Shown piece after piece: positions 13,281 to 25,312 of a DNA stretch of 64,000 bases. How positions within the stretch are numbered: position 1 is the first letter of the stretch; every line of letters starts with the position of its first letter. The DNA comes from Lathyrus oleraceus (Eukaryota > Streptophyta > Magnoliopsida > Fabales > Fabaceae), in the NCBI RefSeq assembly GCF_024323335.1, contig NC_066583.1, forward strand, positions 358,676,377 to 358,740,376, given 5' to 3'. The translations under genes were made by a program, and so were the position numbers. Under the pieces are notes generated by a model. The model saw only the letters and a list, made by a program, of their open reading frames with translations, was not told the DNA's origin and ran no database searches.

Positions 13281-13962
13281 ATTACCACCATAAGACTTGT
13301 GTTGATCTTTATCCTTCTTCTTCTCAAACATACCATCCTTCTTCGAGAATTTTCCTTTTACGAACAATCTTTCACCAACAGATTATGACTTGTGCTCATT
13401 TCTTTCGTTCAACTCCTTCGAGTACAAGGCCAGTTGAACTTCTTCAAAAGTCAGAGACTCTCATCCATACAAGAGAGTTTCTTTGAAATGAGCATGAGAT
13501 CTAGGTAAAGCACCCAAAAACAATAATGCTTAATCTCAATCATCGATGAGAACATCAATATTCTCCTGATCAAGAATCAGCTTATTGAAAATATTTAATT
13601 GCTCAGTCAAGACTTTATCTTCACTCATCTTGAATGACTACTGAGCTTATTTCAGGTACAGACATTTGACCAAAGACTTGGTCATGTATAAACTGTCATG
13701 TTTGATCCACACAACTGTTGTGGTTTTCTCCTTCCAGACTTTCATGAGAACCTTATCACCAAGGCTCAGTATGATGGCAATGTGGTCTTTCTCAATCATC
13801 GTCGTCTTCTCCCTCTCCATTAGGGAAACGTCCATATTTTCATATCCCTTCAGCGCTTCTAGCAGACCTTGCTGAACAATAAGGGCTTGCATCTTCAAAC
13901 GCCATAATCTAAAATCCTTTTACTCCGGTGAATTTCTCAATCTCATACTTTGTTGAAGGCAT
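13281..13962 (-). pseudogene. gag: Ty1/copia gag (UBN2), truncated
   Basis: The minus-strand reading starts at an ATG at 13962-13960 (MPSTKYEIEKF...) and gives a typical plant copia Gag: MQALIVQQGLLEAL near the start, LYMTKSLVKCLYLK near 13690-13650, FNKLILDQENIDV and ALLFLGALPRSHAHFKETLLYG in the middle, and LALYSKELNERNEHKS near 13400. Frameshifts and stops break it, and it ends before the zinc knuckle where the LTR-like fragment at 13280 begins. It follows its own 5' LTR (13989-14445) and a primer-site-like sequence, so this is the 5' end of a minus-strand copia element. Confidence 0.85.
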
Positions 13963-13968
13963 CTTGAT

Positions 13969-13988
13969 CCACGCTCACCACACCAATT
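13969..13988 (-). promoter_or_regulatory. Primer-binding-site-like sequence, copia
   Basis: On the minus strand AATTGGTGTGGTGAGCGTGG directly follows the LTR end. Plant copia elements usually have TGGTATCAGAGC here, and only the TTGGT portion matches, so the site is degenerate or uses another primer. Confidence 0.4.
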
Positions 13989-14445
13989 TGTTGTGATAAT
14001 TGATGTCAAGAAAAAATTGAAACTGTGAGAAAGAGAGAGTTTCTTAATCAAATAGAAATCGTTCAATTCAAGAGGAGAGAGAAGAGAGATAGAGAAAACA
14101 AAGTTGGTTAAATGATTATTCATTTTCTCATTGAGTGTTAAATGATTACAAATGAAAATAACAACCATCCTCTTTTCTAACAAGTGCGAGAGAAACCTAT
14201 TTATATACTACTAACATATATATGTTATGGAGATAACACTTATATATGACACACATAGCTGTTACATAACATAATACAAAACTATTTTCGATTATTGCAT
14301 GCTTGAATAAACTTTGATTATAACATGCACATTCGATCCCATCGAATCCTAAATTTACCCCATTTAAATCTGGAGTTTGATCAAAACATCAAACACATGC
14401 ATAAAATTGAATTGTCAAGGTCTATATTTTTGATCGATTCTAACA
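13989..14445 (-). repeat. 5' LTR of minus-strand copia element (457 bp)
   Basis: On the minus strand it starts TGTTAGAATCGATC at 14445 and ends ATTATCACAACA at 13989, with TG...CA ends. It is followed by a primer-site-like sequence and then gag. It contains TATATAAATAGG near the middle (14210-14200, minus strand), a possible TATA box. Confidence 0.7.
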
Positions 14446-15052
14446 CTTCTACGTACGTAAACTTTGGTGATCAGAACAAATCACATATCTCATATTCAAC
14501 TATTTTTTATTCAATTAACTTTCATCTAACTATAAGAGGTTTTAATTAAACTTTAATTCGGCAATTTCTCATTCTCAACTAACTTCGACTAATTATCTTA
14601 GATGTTATCAAACTTTTTTATTTTTGGGTTAAACTGGTCCACAATAACAATTTGTTTTCTGTTTTTGTTTTGTTAATTCTGTCTACCTCTTTTTGTCTTT
14701 TTATTAGGCTTAATTAATCATCGAATATGCAAATAAACTTTTAGATATATTTCTTTATTGGCACTGTTCCAAAGAATATACATATCCAATATTCAACTTT
14801 CTTATCTAGACGTATGCAAAGCAAAATTCTAAAGAATCTTTATCTGCTTACGGAATTTGTAGACATTTGTACTTTTTTTCAAAATAGAATATAGGAAAGT
14901 TTAGATATGTATGGATGGAATTTTTGCGTGCGAATTGAATAACGACGTGCTTAATGTGTACCGTGGCTCTTTAACATCCTTACGTAACATGATTTATGTC
15001 GGTTTATGATTTGGTAGGTTGTTGTTTTTTCAAAAATTATAACTTTCAAATC
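14446..15052. other. AT-rich stretch, nothing recognised
   Basis: This lies between two copia LTRs of different elements. I see no ORF with homology, no repeat and no clear terminal motif. Confidence 0.5.
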
Positions 15053-15470
15053 TGATAAGTATTGGAACATAAAAGAATTTAGATTTTTGAGAGAGAAAAG
15101 AAGGAAAGAAATTCTTGTGTAATTGATGACTTTTCTTTATCGAGAGAATACAGTGTTTCTCATATTATACTATGTGTTTTTTTTTCTAAAATTATAAAGT
15201 TATGTACAAGTTATATTTAAAGTTATAAATACGAGGTATTTATACACAAAGTTAATTAAAATTAATTTGTGCTCCAAATATTTCTAGTAGAATTCTGTAT
15301 AATTGAACTTGTGACTTTTCATCACCAACACAACTTCAACTACTTTTTTAAGCATAATTTCGACCTCAACATAACTGTTGGTTGAAAAGACAATTCAACT
15401 GCTAGTCGAAATATTTAAATTGCTAGTTGAAAATTCAACTTAAATAGAAAGTTATGAAATACAAACAACA
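15053..15470 (-). repeat. 3' LTR of minus-strand copia element
   Basis: On the minus strand it starts TGTTGTTTGT at 15470, right after a purine tract (TTAGGGGGG, 15479-15471) that follows the RNase H coding end. The other end is placed at TACTTATCA near 15053 and is tentative. The interior contains repeated GTTGAA/CAACT words. Confidence 0.55.
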
Positions 15471-15475
15471 CCCCC

Positions 15476-17326
15476 CTAATTCATATTTTCTAAACTCCTC
15501 ATTTCAATGAGCTTCTTTAATTCGTCGAATCTTGTCTTCTTCAAAGACTTTGTGAGCAAGTTTGCTAATTGCATTTCTGACTTGCAATACTCAAACCCAA
15601 CCTTCTCTTTGTTTACTTGATCTCTCGAAAAATGATGTCTCCTTTCGATGTGTTTGCTCCTTCCATGGCACATAGGATGGTTGGCTAAGTCGATAGCTGA
15701 CTTGTTATCTACAAACAACTTTATCTTCTTCTACTCAATCACTTTCAGTTCTTCCAACATCATTTTGATCCATAAGGATTGACAAGCTGCATAGGATGCT
15801 GCCACATACTCAGCTTCACACGATGATAAATCCATTATCCCTTGCTTCCTCGAGCTCCAAGAGATTGATGCCCCACCAATTATGAATGTGTAGCCTGCAG
15901 TACTCTTCCTTTTGTCTTGATCTCCACTGAAATTATAATTTGCATAGCCATGCACTCCAGCTCTGTCGAAGCTGGTCTTCTTCCTTGACATCAACACATC
16001 ATGATCAATTGTTCCCTTAATGTATCACAACACCTTTTTTACTGCTTTGAGATGAGATTCCCATGGCTTCCCCATAAGCCTACTAAAAAAATATAACACT
16101 TGGCAAATATCCGGTATGGTATTGCATAAATATCTTAGAGATCCGATGATTTGCTTGTATAATGTCACATTTATAGTTCATTATTTGTATCCTTCCTCAA
16201 CTTTGCTCCTGTCTCTAAAGGAAAGACTGCTTCATTGCAGTTTCTCATCTTGAACCTTTTCAAGATGTCTTGAGCATACTTCTATTGGTGCAGAAACACT
16301 CCTCGACTTGTCGTTTTGAACTCCATTCTAAGAAGTATGATAAGTTTCCTAGGCTGGACATTTCAAACTCCGACATCAACTCAGCTTTACACCCTCTGAT
16401 TCTTTTTTTTTATCAGATCCAATGATTAGTAAATCATCTACATATGACATAAAATGATTTGATTGCTCCTGCCTGCATCATGGACATAAACTCCATGTTC
16501 TAAAACAAATTTCACGGGCCATGCTTCGATCAGGAAGTTATATATTCTCTTATTCCAAAGTCTTGGGGCTTGTTTCAAGCCATATAATGCCTTCCCCAAT
16601 CTGTACACCCTCGACTCCTGCCCTTTGATTTCAAATCCTAGTGGCTGAGTGACAAAGACCTCTTCTTACAATGGTCCATTTAATAATGTTGACTTAACAT
16701 CCAACTAGTGTATCTTCCATCCATGATACGATGTAGTCGACACAATAGTCCTGGTTGTTTTCAACCTTGCTGCATGTGCATAGACTTCATTGAAGTCAAA
16801 ACTAGGTTTCTATAAAAAACCCTCTTGCCACTAACCTTGCCTTATATTTGGCAACCTCACCATCCGACCTCAGTTTCAACTTATATACCCACTTTACATC
16901 AATTGGTTTCTTACTCGACTTGTCCATTACCTCCCATGTCTTACTCTTCTCAATTGATAAAATCTCTTCTTGCATAACCTCTAACCAGTTTGAGTCCTTC
17001 AATGCTTATTTAAAGTCGACTAGTTATAACTTGGCTGTCATTGATTCTTTTATGATATTGCCTTCTACATTAACTTTCTGATATGGAAATCTTTCATAAT
17101 CAGTGAGCCTCACTGATTGAGTTCTTGCTCTAGTGGATCTTCTGACACGTTGCTCAGGAGATCCTCTCCCCTGAGCTAGAACTTCTGTATTTGGTTCTTC
17201 TTCCTCTTCGAGCATAATTTTGATTGCGTCTTGTTCAACTTGAGATGACTACTTAGTCCAATCCCACCTTTTGCCTTCATCTACTTGAACATCTAGATTG
17301 ATCACTAGCTTACCATCATCTGGTGA
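15476..17326 (-). pseudogene. pol: Ty1/copia integrase C-term, RT and RNase H, broken
   Basis: The minus-strand reading from 17326 begins in the integrase C-terminal region (YSPDDGKLVI, VDEGKRWDW, about 17326-17260). It passes through an acidic linker and STRARTQSVRLTDYERF (about 17150-17100) and enters RT at MKDSNWLEVMQEEI (17002) with WEVMDKSSKKPIDVKWVYKLK. RT is then badly decayed (16800-16000). RNase H follows with KRKSTAGYTFIIGGASISWSSRKQ (about 15910), SSCEAEYVAA, and a C-terminus DNKSAIDLANHP to MRSLENMN ending at 15476. Frameshifts separate the pieces. The 3' LTR follows at 15470, while gag and protease are absent. Confidence 0.88.
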
Positions 17327-18085
<759 letters not shown>

Positions 18086-18090
18086 ACTAC

Positions 18091-18108
18091 TCCCCAACAG
18101 AGTCACCA
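18091..18108 (-). promoter_or_regulatory. Ogre-type primer-binding site (tRNA-Arg type), degenerate
   Basis: On the minus strand TGGTGACTCTGTTGGGGA follows the LTR end at a spacing of 9 bp. It differs at two positions (both C-to-T) from TGGCGACTCTGCTGGGGA at 55844, the site I recall as tRNA-Arg-complementary in Ogre elements. It marks the neighbouring LTR as having a 5'-LTR-type downstream flank. Confidence 0.8.
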
Positions 18109-18117
18109 CTTTCTTTC

Positions 18118-21100
18118 TATAGCGGTAAATTCATGACCGCTGAGTTATTGGTTAACTCAACGTCAATAAAACCAGAGTCGCCACCGTGCTTTTATTGTTT
18201 CCAAAGGAAAATGGAAAAAGTACGAACAAAGCCCAAGGATAAGAAGTTTTCAAATCAAAATTAATAAAATGTCAGATATTATAGGTAAGGGGGTTGGTTA
18301 CATAGAGGGGAGGTATTAGCACCCAAAGTGTCCTAGGTACTCCTAGGGAGCCATTTTTGTGTGCAAATGTTTTAGTTGAAAAAGATGTTTGTTAAAATAA
18401 TAGAATGAGGGGATGAAAAAAGAATTATTTTATTTACAATTTTTGTGTTTGACAAGACCTTCGGTCTTATGCCTACGTCCCAACATAAAAATGAGGGATC
18501 AAAACCTCGTAGTTCGTGGTAAAAATTTCAAAGATAGTGAGTTGATTTTAACAAAAGCTTAGAGGTCTTTGGTTCTCAAACGGAGAATACTCAACCAAAC
18601 ATCCACCGATAATGAGGGCTTTACAACATTTAAGAGGGAGGGCTCCAACTTGGGTTCAATCAACAAGTATGCCACTAACCCCTAATAAATGGAAAGACTT
18701 ACAGTCAATATATCATGGAATGGGAGAATTATATCTCAACCAAAGATAACTCAAATCTAAGTGCTCTCTTTTGAAAAAGTTAAAAGAAAAATCCACAAAA
18801 TGGCCAAAAGGATTAGACGAGGTTGTTAGTTCTTTTTTGTCTTTTTTTGAAAATAAAGTCAATATGATTAAGTTTATTTACAAGTTTTATTAAGAAAATA
18901 TTTGAAAATAAATGGCATAATGCCAAGGTTTATACTCATTAAAACAAGTCTAAGTTGAAAACACAAACAAAGAAGTTTTTGAAAATGAGGGAGAGATTTT
19001 GAAATTAAATAAGGAGGAGGAGATGAAGGGACTATCCTAGACAAGATATAAAAGTTTATAGTTGAAAAGATCTAACCAATGGGAAGCATCCATAAGACAA
19101 TAGTGTCAGATAGAAACCCATTTCCTTTAGATTATCAAGCAAGCAACAAAGCATAATCATCCAAACAATTAATAAGAAGGCCAAATGGTATCAAATAAAG
19201 ATAACTAAACATCCAAGCAAGCACTCCAAAGCAAGCAGTCTTCAATTTCCTTTAAATGTATCGGATGAAATATCCATTGAAACATACTCAAAGAGAAACC
19301 ATCAGATAGTATTAATAAGATCAAAATAACAACTTAAGCATAGAGAAAGAGTGTATCAGATAAATCAAATGAGTCTCTTAAGGCTTGTATCAGATGAATG
19401 ACATTGGCCAAGGTAAGGTCTCAGATTAATGACATTGGCCAAGTCCTTTCCAGAGCATAGGGATGTAGTATGCTCTAAGTCCATAAGTCCAAATCAAGTT
19501 ACAGACAAAGGTCCAACAGTCCACCAATTTATTTTTTAAGGTTTTTGTTTTTATTAAGTGTTTTAAGGTCCTAAGACCACAAATAAAACAAGATCACAAG
19601 CACACAATATAGTACAAGCATAAAATATGGCTCAAGTGAGCAAAGTGAAAATGACTGAAACATAAACAATTTGCATGAATGTAAATGACAATAAATGATA
19701 AAGTGCAAGAATTTAAATTGCATTAAATTAAATGAAATTAAAAAATAAAGCCAACAAAAGATAGATGTTAGTGAATATTAGTGGAAGAAGAAAAGTTGTT
19801 TTAAGTTATTTTTTGGAGAACACTCAACCATTCATTCACAAGCATGAAGATATGAACCTAGACATAATTCATGAGAAGGGATCCAACTTGGATAAATCAA
19901 CAAGTATGCCACTAGCTCTCATAGATGGAAAAGAGGTAAAATCTTCACACAATACCATGAGTAATAGGAGACTTACAATCTCACTTACAAAAATGTTATG
20001 CCTTTGGGACAAATTTAGCGCTATGTTAAGCAATCCTAATTGGACTTATGTAGAAGTCACAAATATTTGAGGTCGGGAAGTAATAATATTGGTGCTAATG
20101 CATGCTAGAGAGAAGGTATCAATACCAATCTCCTAAAGCATACCACACACAAAAATAAGAGGGGATGAACCTATCTCAATCAAGCTCATGTTGATTCATC
20201 TGACACAAGGTCACTGATGAATCGACTAGCATTTTAATTTATGAGAAATCATTGGCCAATGAAGGATTAGGGAAGAAGGAGATGGAGATGAAATGATGAA
20301 GTAAAAAAGATCCCAAATTGATCAAGGGATGAACTTCATTTGATCAATATCATCCATTCGTTATAAGGGATGAAGTTCAAACTTCATCAACCCCCTAAAT
20401 CCATTGATATTGATCAAATTAATGTCTAATTCAACCAAGATCAAAGCCAAACGGAAGTTGAGTCAACACAAAGTTAATAAAACAGATCAACAAAATATTA
20501 AAGCAATTAAAAAAATTTAAATTCAATTTTTAAATGAAGAAAATAATTTTTTTAAAAGGTCAAAAACCTCAAATCCCTTCAAATCACCAAATAAATTGCC
20601 AATGGATTTATCATAGGTCAAACAAGGTTTAAGGACCATTGACTAATTTTTTTTGTCATTTTTGAAAAGTCATAAGTATTTAAAATCAATTAAAAACAAG
20701 TCAAAAATCACAAAATTCACTAAAAATATCAAACTCAATCCAAAAATTAATTTTAATTCAGAAAATGGAAGAAGAAATTCTTTGTGAAATTTTAGTGAAA
20801 GTCCCATAATTTTTGGACTAAAATTGAAATTATAGTGAATTAAATGAGAAAATTCTATTTAAAAAATTAAGTTAGAAAATAGAATTAATTAGAAAAAACA
20901 AGGGCCATCAGATCTCCCTCATTAATTGAGGTGGCAGATTTGATGACCAACATGCGCTATCCACCATGGTCATCAGTCAACACACACGTACGCTTGGTAA
21001 ACAGAATCGATGGACCAGATTAGAACTTGGCCCATAGATCATATGGTCTGGACTGCGCCAGCACACCTCCGGAGCCCTAGCTTCGGTCATCTTCTTCGGC

Positions 21101-23149
21101 CACGCTCACCGGACTGGTCCAACAAAAATGTCACCAAAATTTATGGATCATACATCAAATTAAAGAGAAAATCACGAGGATTCCAAATATGACCTCCAAA
21201 TCTTTCAACTCTCTATAATGAGAAATGTGGAGTTGAAAGTTGAGGTGTTCAAACTGAGTTGCTTCGATTCAACCTTAAAGCAACTCAGTATTAATGCCTA
21301 CATTAGTAGGACTTCATCCAACCACAAATCAAGCAAAAATATTAAGAAATGAGAGAGAATCAAAGAGTTGAAAATTTGGAAAGTTCACCTTCGGGTTGCA
21401 GTTTTGAAGCTCGATCTTGATGCAATTCCACTTGGTCTTGCTTCCTCTTACTTGCAGGAGATGATTAGAATCAAAATGGATGTAAATCCTTGGAGTTCTA
21501 GTTCATAAACAGAAGTTGAACTAGAAGCTCGATTTTAATGAAATCCTCAAGGTATTATATGAAATGGGGTTATGAGATTTCTTGACACAACTTGGGCAAT
21601 GGTTCCTCTTCATTCTGAGGCAATGCACATGTATTTATAAGCTCATGAATTCATTTCCACGCCATTTCAAATTTTGGCCAAAAATAGTAATTGATGTGCA
21701 TAGGTGCATGGACATGTGTTTAGGCCCAAATGATCATTACAATCAATCCAAATTCGCGCATAAATGATGTTGAGATCATAACATGAAGCCATGCAAAGGT
21801 GTGTGACAATTGGAATCAAAAGTTACCAAATCAAACCATCCAAAGGAACCATGCGCAAGTCCCTCAAATCTTGTCCAAATGAAATGATCTTGGTCTCTTT
21901 CGAAATCTACCATCACGGGAACAACTTTGATGTTTGGAATTTTTCCATTTGAAGCTTGGAACATGATGAATTCTGACCTTGAAGTTGGTGGAATCAAACA
22001 TACTTGAAATTTTCTAAGTTAAAAGTCAAATGACCCCTTTTTCCACCTTGAATAACTTTTGCTATGAACTTTAAATGACTTTGGTTCCTTCTTCAAAGTT
22101 GTATCCCGTTCAATCATATTCAATTTTGTGACAAATTTGACAGCATTTGGAGTTAGCATGATAGAGTTATGGATTTTAGAAGGTCATGAAAATTGCTTGT
22201 TCAATGATGAGGACCAAAATGGACCTATAATGTTTCCTCATGGAATATACCCTTGCAAGTGGAAATTTACCTTTCTCAAAGAAGAAACGTTGAAGAAGAC
22301 ATCTTGAAATTTATCATGAAACTTGGATCATATTCATATCATAAAAATGAGCATGTTATGGTTCTTGGAAATTGATCTTCTATCTAGGACACAGACAAAA
22401 TGATCTATAATCTTTCACCATAAAAAATGACTTTACAAGAAAAACTAGATCTTGATGACAACATGAATTTTTTTTGGAATGTCATAAAGAGTAAGTTTTC
22501 TCTTGGAATCAGTTTCATATGACATAAATTGTAGGAGATAGGGTCTAGGGAACCCTAGATTTGAGCAATTGACTTTTCTGGTCAATCTCCTTGAACCAAC
22601 TTGCAAACTTGAAGTTCTTTTGCTATTTGGGGCTTGTGGAGGATCATATATGATTATTATGATGTTAAATGAAGTATCCATTGATACCTTTGACCAAATG
22701 TTGAAGAAACTTGCTGAGGAAGGCACACAAGATACCCATATGAATTAGGGCTTCCTTGACAAACAAGCTTCAAACACTTGATGAATTCTTGATCAAAATG
22801 ACAAATAAAGAACATAGGGATCTATATATGATGCTTTGAACTTAAGTGGACCTTTGCTAACTTTAACCCTTGCACAGAGGGTCTCAAATCCTATTTGAGA
22901 GCTTGATGAGGCACAATTGGATACACACACTACCTACAAAAGAAACAAAGCTACATTAAACATATTTTTGGTATTTTTGTTAATAAACAAAGAAAATAAA
23001 GTATGATACAATAAAATATGCTTGATGATCTCTCCCAATGCAAACCCGGTGAATGATAGGTTAGGAGGATACCAAGTTGTGATCCCAATGCTAATGCCAA
23101 GTTTATGAAATGACATAAGGGATCTTAGGGTCAAAATTGGGGTCTTACA
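18118..23149 (-). repeat. Ogre-type LTR, minus strand (about 5.0 kb)
   Basis: On the minus strand it begins TGTAAGACCCCAATTTTGAC at 23149 and ends ATTTACCGCTATA at 18118; the other copies end CGCTACA or CACAACA. The interior matches the solo LTR at 31156-35909 block by block, including CCTAGGAGTACCTAGG (about 18331-18346) and the AAAAGCACGGTGGCGACTC-like block (about 18176-18196). It is non-coding: frames of 60-101 aa have no homology. Both flanks carry internal-type sequence (PBS to the left, purine tract and 3' UTR-like sequence to the right). Confidence 0.85.
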
Positions 23150-23160
23150 ACTTCCCCTAT
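23150..23160 (-). promoter_or_regulatory. Probable polypurine tract, Ogre-type
   Basis: On the minus strand ATAGGGGAAGT precedes the LTR start TGTAAGACC directly. It is short but purine-only apart from its ends, and is followed upstream by a repeat-rich 3' UTR-like region. Confidence 0.55.
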
Positions 23161-25312
23161 TTAAGGTCATTCTATCTGGGGATGTGAAGGTTAAAATATT
23201 TGTATCAACACGATAGAATGGACTTAAATAACAACATCAAGAAACAAATTTTTATCCTGAGAGACCTCATGTTACATATGATATGAATTTAAAAATAATC
23301 TTTGTGGGGGGATATAATGCGACAAAGGAAAAGAATCCGGGAGAGACTAAAAGTCCATAGGAGCATAATGCATTCCATAAGGAAAACTCACTGAGGGGAC
23401 ATAGACTCTAGGGATAAGAGCTATGCATAGGCCAGGCTACGACTTAGAAACTGCTGGAGACACGAGGGGATTTCCATGAAAATAAATCAATGGAAATACT
23501 CTGACCGAAGGAAAAAAGAATCTGCATGTATTGGAATAAAACCAACACAACAAAGAACAACCATTGGGGAAAGGTGTAAATCAGAACGAAGCTGAAATAC
23601 CCAAACACACAAAAGGAAATTCGATTTCACAAAGAAATATGAATCCATACTCAACTGAGGAAGAAAAAACTTCAACACAGGAGTAAAAGAGATATATTAC
23701 CTACCACTTGTTACTGGGTAGGAAGATAATACACTCAGTCAAAGGGACACCCATTACCGGTTAAGGTAAACATATCAAGGATGACTCATTGAGGGAAAAA
23801 AAGAGGAATATCCATTACCGGTTAAGGTAAGAATAGCCTATTAGGGAAAAATGAAGAAATAGGATTTACAATTACCTACTACTGGGTAGAAGATTGAAGG
23901 AAGAATATCTATTATCGGTTAAGGTATGCATATTAAGGATAAACTACCAGGGAGAATCACCAACTACCGGTTAAGGCAGCTTAACAAAGGTGATCGACCG
24001 TTAAAAAAACAATAGGATTTATATCTACCAGTTACTGGATAGAAGACCAAACAAAGGAGAATATCCATTACCGGTTAAGGTAAACATATCAAGGTAAACT
24101 TGCTGGGAAAGAAGGATTTACAACTATCGGTTACTGGGTAGAATATCATAGAGAGAAGACCCGTCACCGGTTAAGGTGAACATATCAAGGATAAACTTAA
24201 AAGGAAGAATATATGTCACCAGTTAAGATGAACATATCAAGGATAGACTACCAAACGAAATAGGATTTACAACTACCTGTTACTGGGTAGAAGACCAAAC
24301 AAAGGAGATTATCTGTTACTGATTAAGGTAAACATATCAAGGATAAATTCATTGAGGAAACAAAAATGAATCCGTTGAAGAAATCAAAGAAGTAAATTAA
24401 CTTTTACCAATTATTGGGTAAATTAACACATGTAAAATACTCGACATCAAGAAGGATATTACCAGTTACTAGGTAACAAACTCTTGGGGACCAAAAGATC
24501 TATCTAGGTAAGAAATAGAAAGAAACAATCAAACAAGACTCAACCCAATAAGGATATAACTCAAGGGGAGTGGTTCCATCCAAATAATGAACTTGGAAGG
24601 AAACAGAAATAACAATAATGCATGAGGAAATTACTCAGTGAGGAAGAAGAAAGGATAAGCTCTTCCTGCTTAAGGGGATGACACTCTACAATGAAGGGGA
24701 CAAACACACCAAATCTACATGGGGAGATGATAATCACCAAAGTAGGGGATCAGAAAAATTAGGTCAATATGTAAAAAATGCACAATGAAATATCTGATGT
24801 TATGTTTATGCATGTATATGCATGAGTATGTATATGATTATGCTGACAAATGAGCACAAAGGATACAAACGTGAAGCTTCAATCATCATAACTAGATACT
24901 CAACTAATCTCATCAAGATGGGAACACTAACTGGAGAACCTGCTAGGGATGAAAATATATCATCGAGGATATAAATCCAATCTTTAAATATATCAATTCC
25001 CTAGGGATAGCACACAACCATGTACTCAAGGAAGGCTGGGGATGTAACAATCCAAATAAAATGCTCAACTCTGGTTGGGGAAAGGCACAAATGCCATGCA
25101 TTCGTCCAAAATCTGTTGAAGACTCAGCGCTTAGAGGAAATGAAGAATATACATAATAGTAGCAATCACAGGGATCAAAACATATCCAACTTCCACTCGA
25201 CACTCGGGAGAGGAGGAATAACTTCTAGAGGATAAGCAATGAGCGACACAGATCTTGATTAAAGGTCAAACTCTCTGGGAAAGGAGAAAATACAGCTTGA
25301 CAACTCCGTTGG
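23161..25312 (-). other. Ogre-type 3' UTR-like region
   Basis: Non-coding, A-rich on the plus strand. It holds the repeat block at 23700-24480 and, at about 24780-24860, runs of CATGTATATGCATGAG-like words. Placed upstream of an LTR start on the minus strand, it fits the untranslated region before the 3' LTR of Ogre elements, which is known to be hypervariable and repeat-prone in legumes. It ends near 25312, where sequence abruptly matches Athila-like protease. Frames of 63-86 aa are random. Confidence 0.55.
23700..24480 (-). repeat. Degenerate tandem repeats: ATTACCGGTTAAGGTAAACA and TTACTGGGTAGAA
   Basis: Written on the plus strand, at least eight copies of (C)CATTACCGGTTAAGGTAAACATATCAAGG-like units (near 23752, 23812, 23909, 23963, 24065, 24160, 24213 and 24310) alternate with about seven copies of CTACCNGTTACTGGGTAGAAGA-like units (near 23706, 23875, 24026, 24124, 24273, 24400 and 24460). 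The two words form a higher-order unit of roughly 100-250 bp that varies by insertion and deletion. Confidence 0.8.

Noticed and set aside
18118..23149. Solo LTR with target duplication
   Set aside because: A primer site follows it and a purine tract precedes it, so both flanks are element-internal; no matching 5-bp duplication is seen at the ends.
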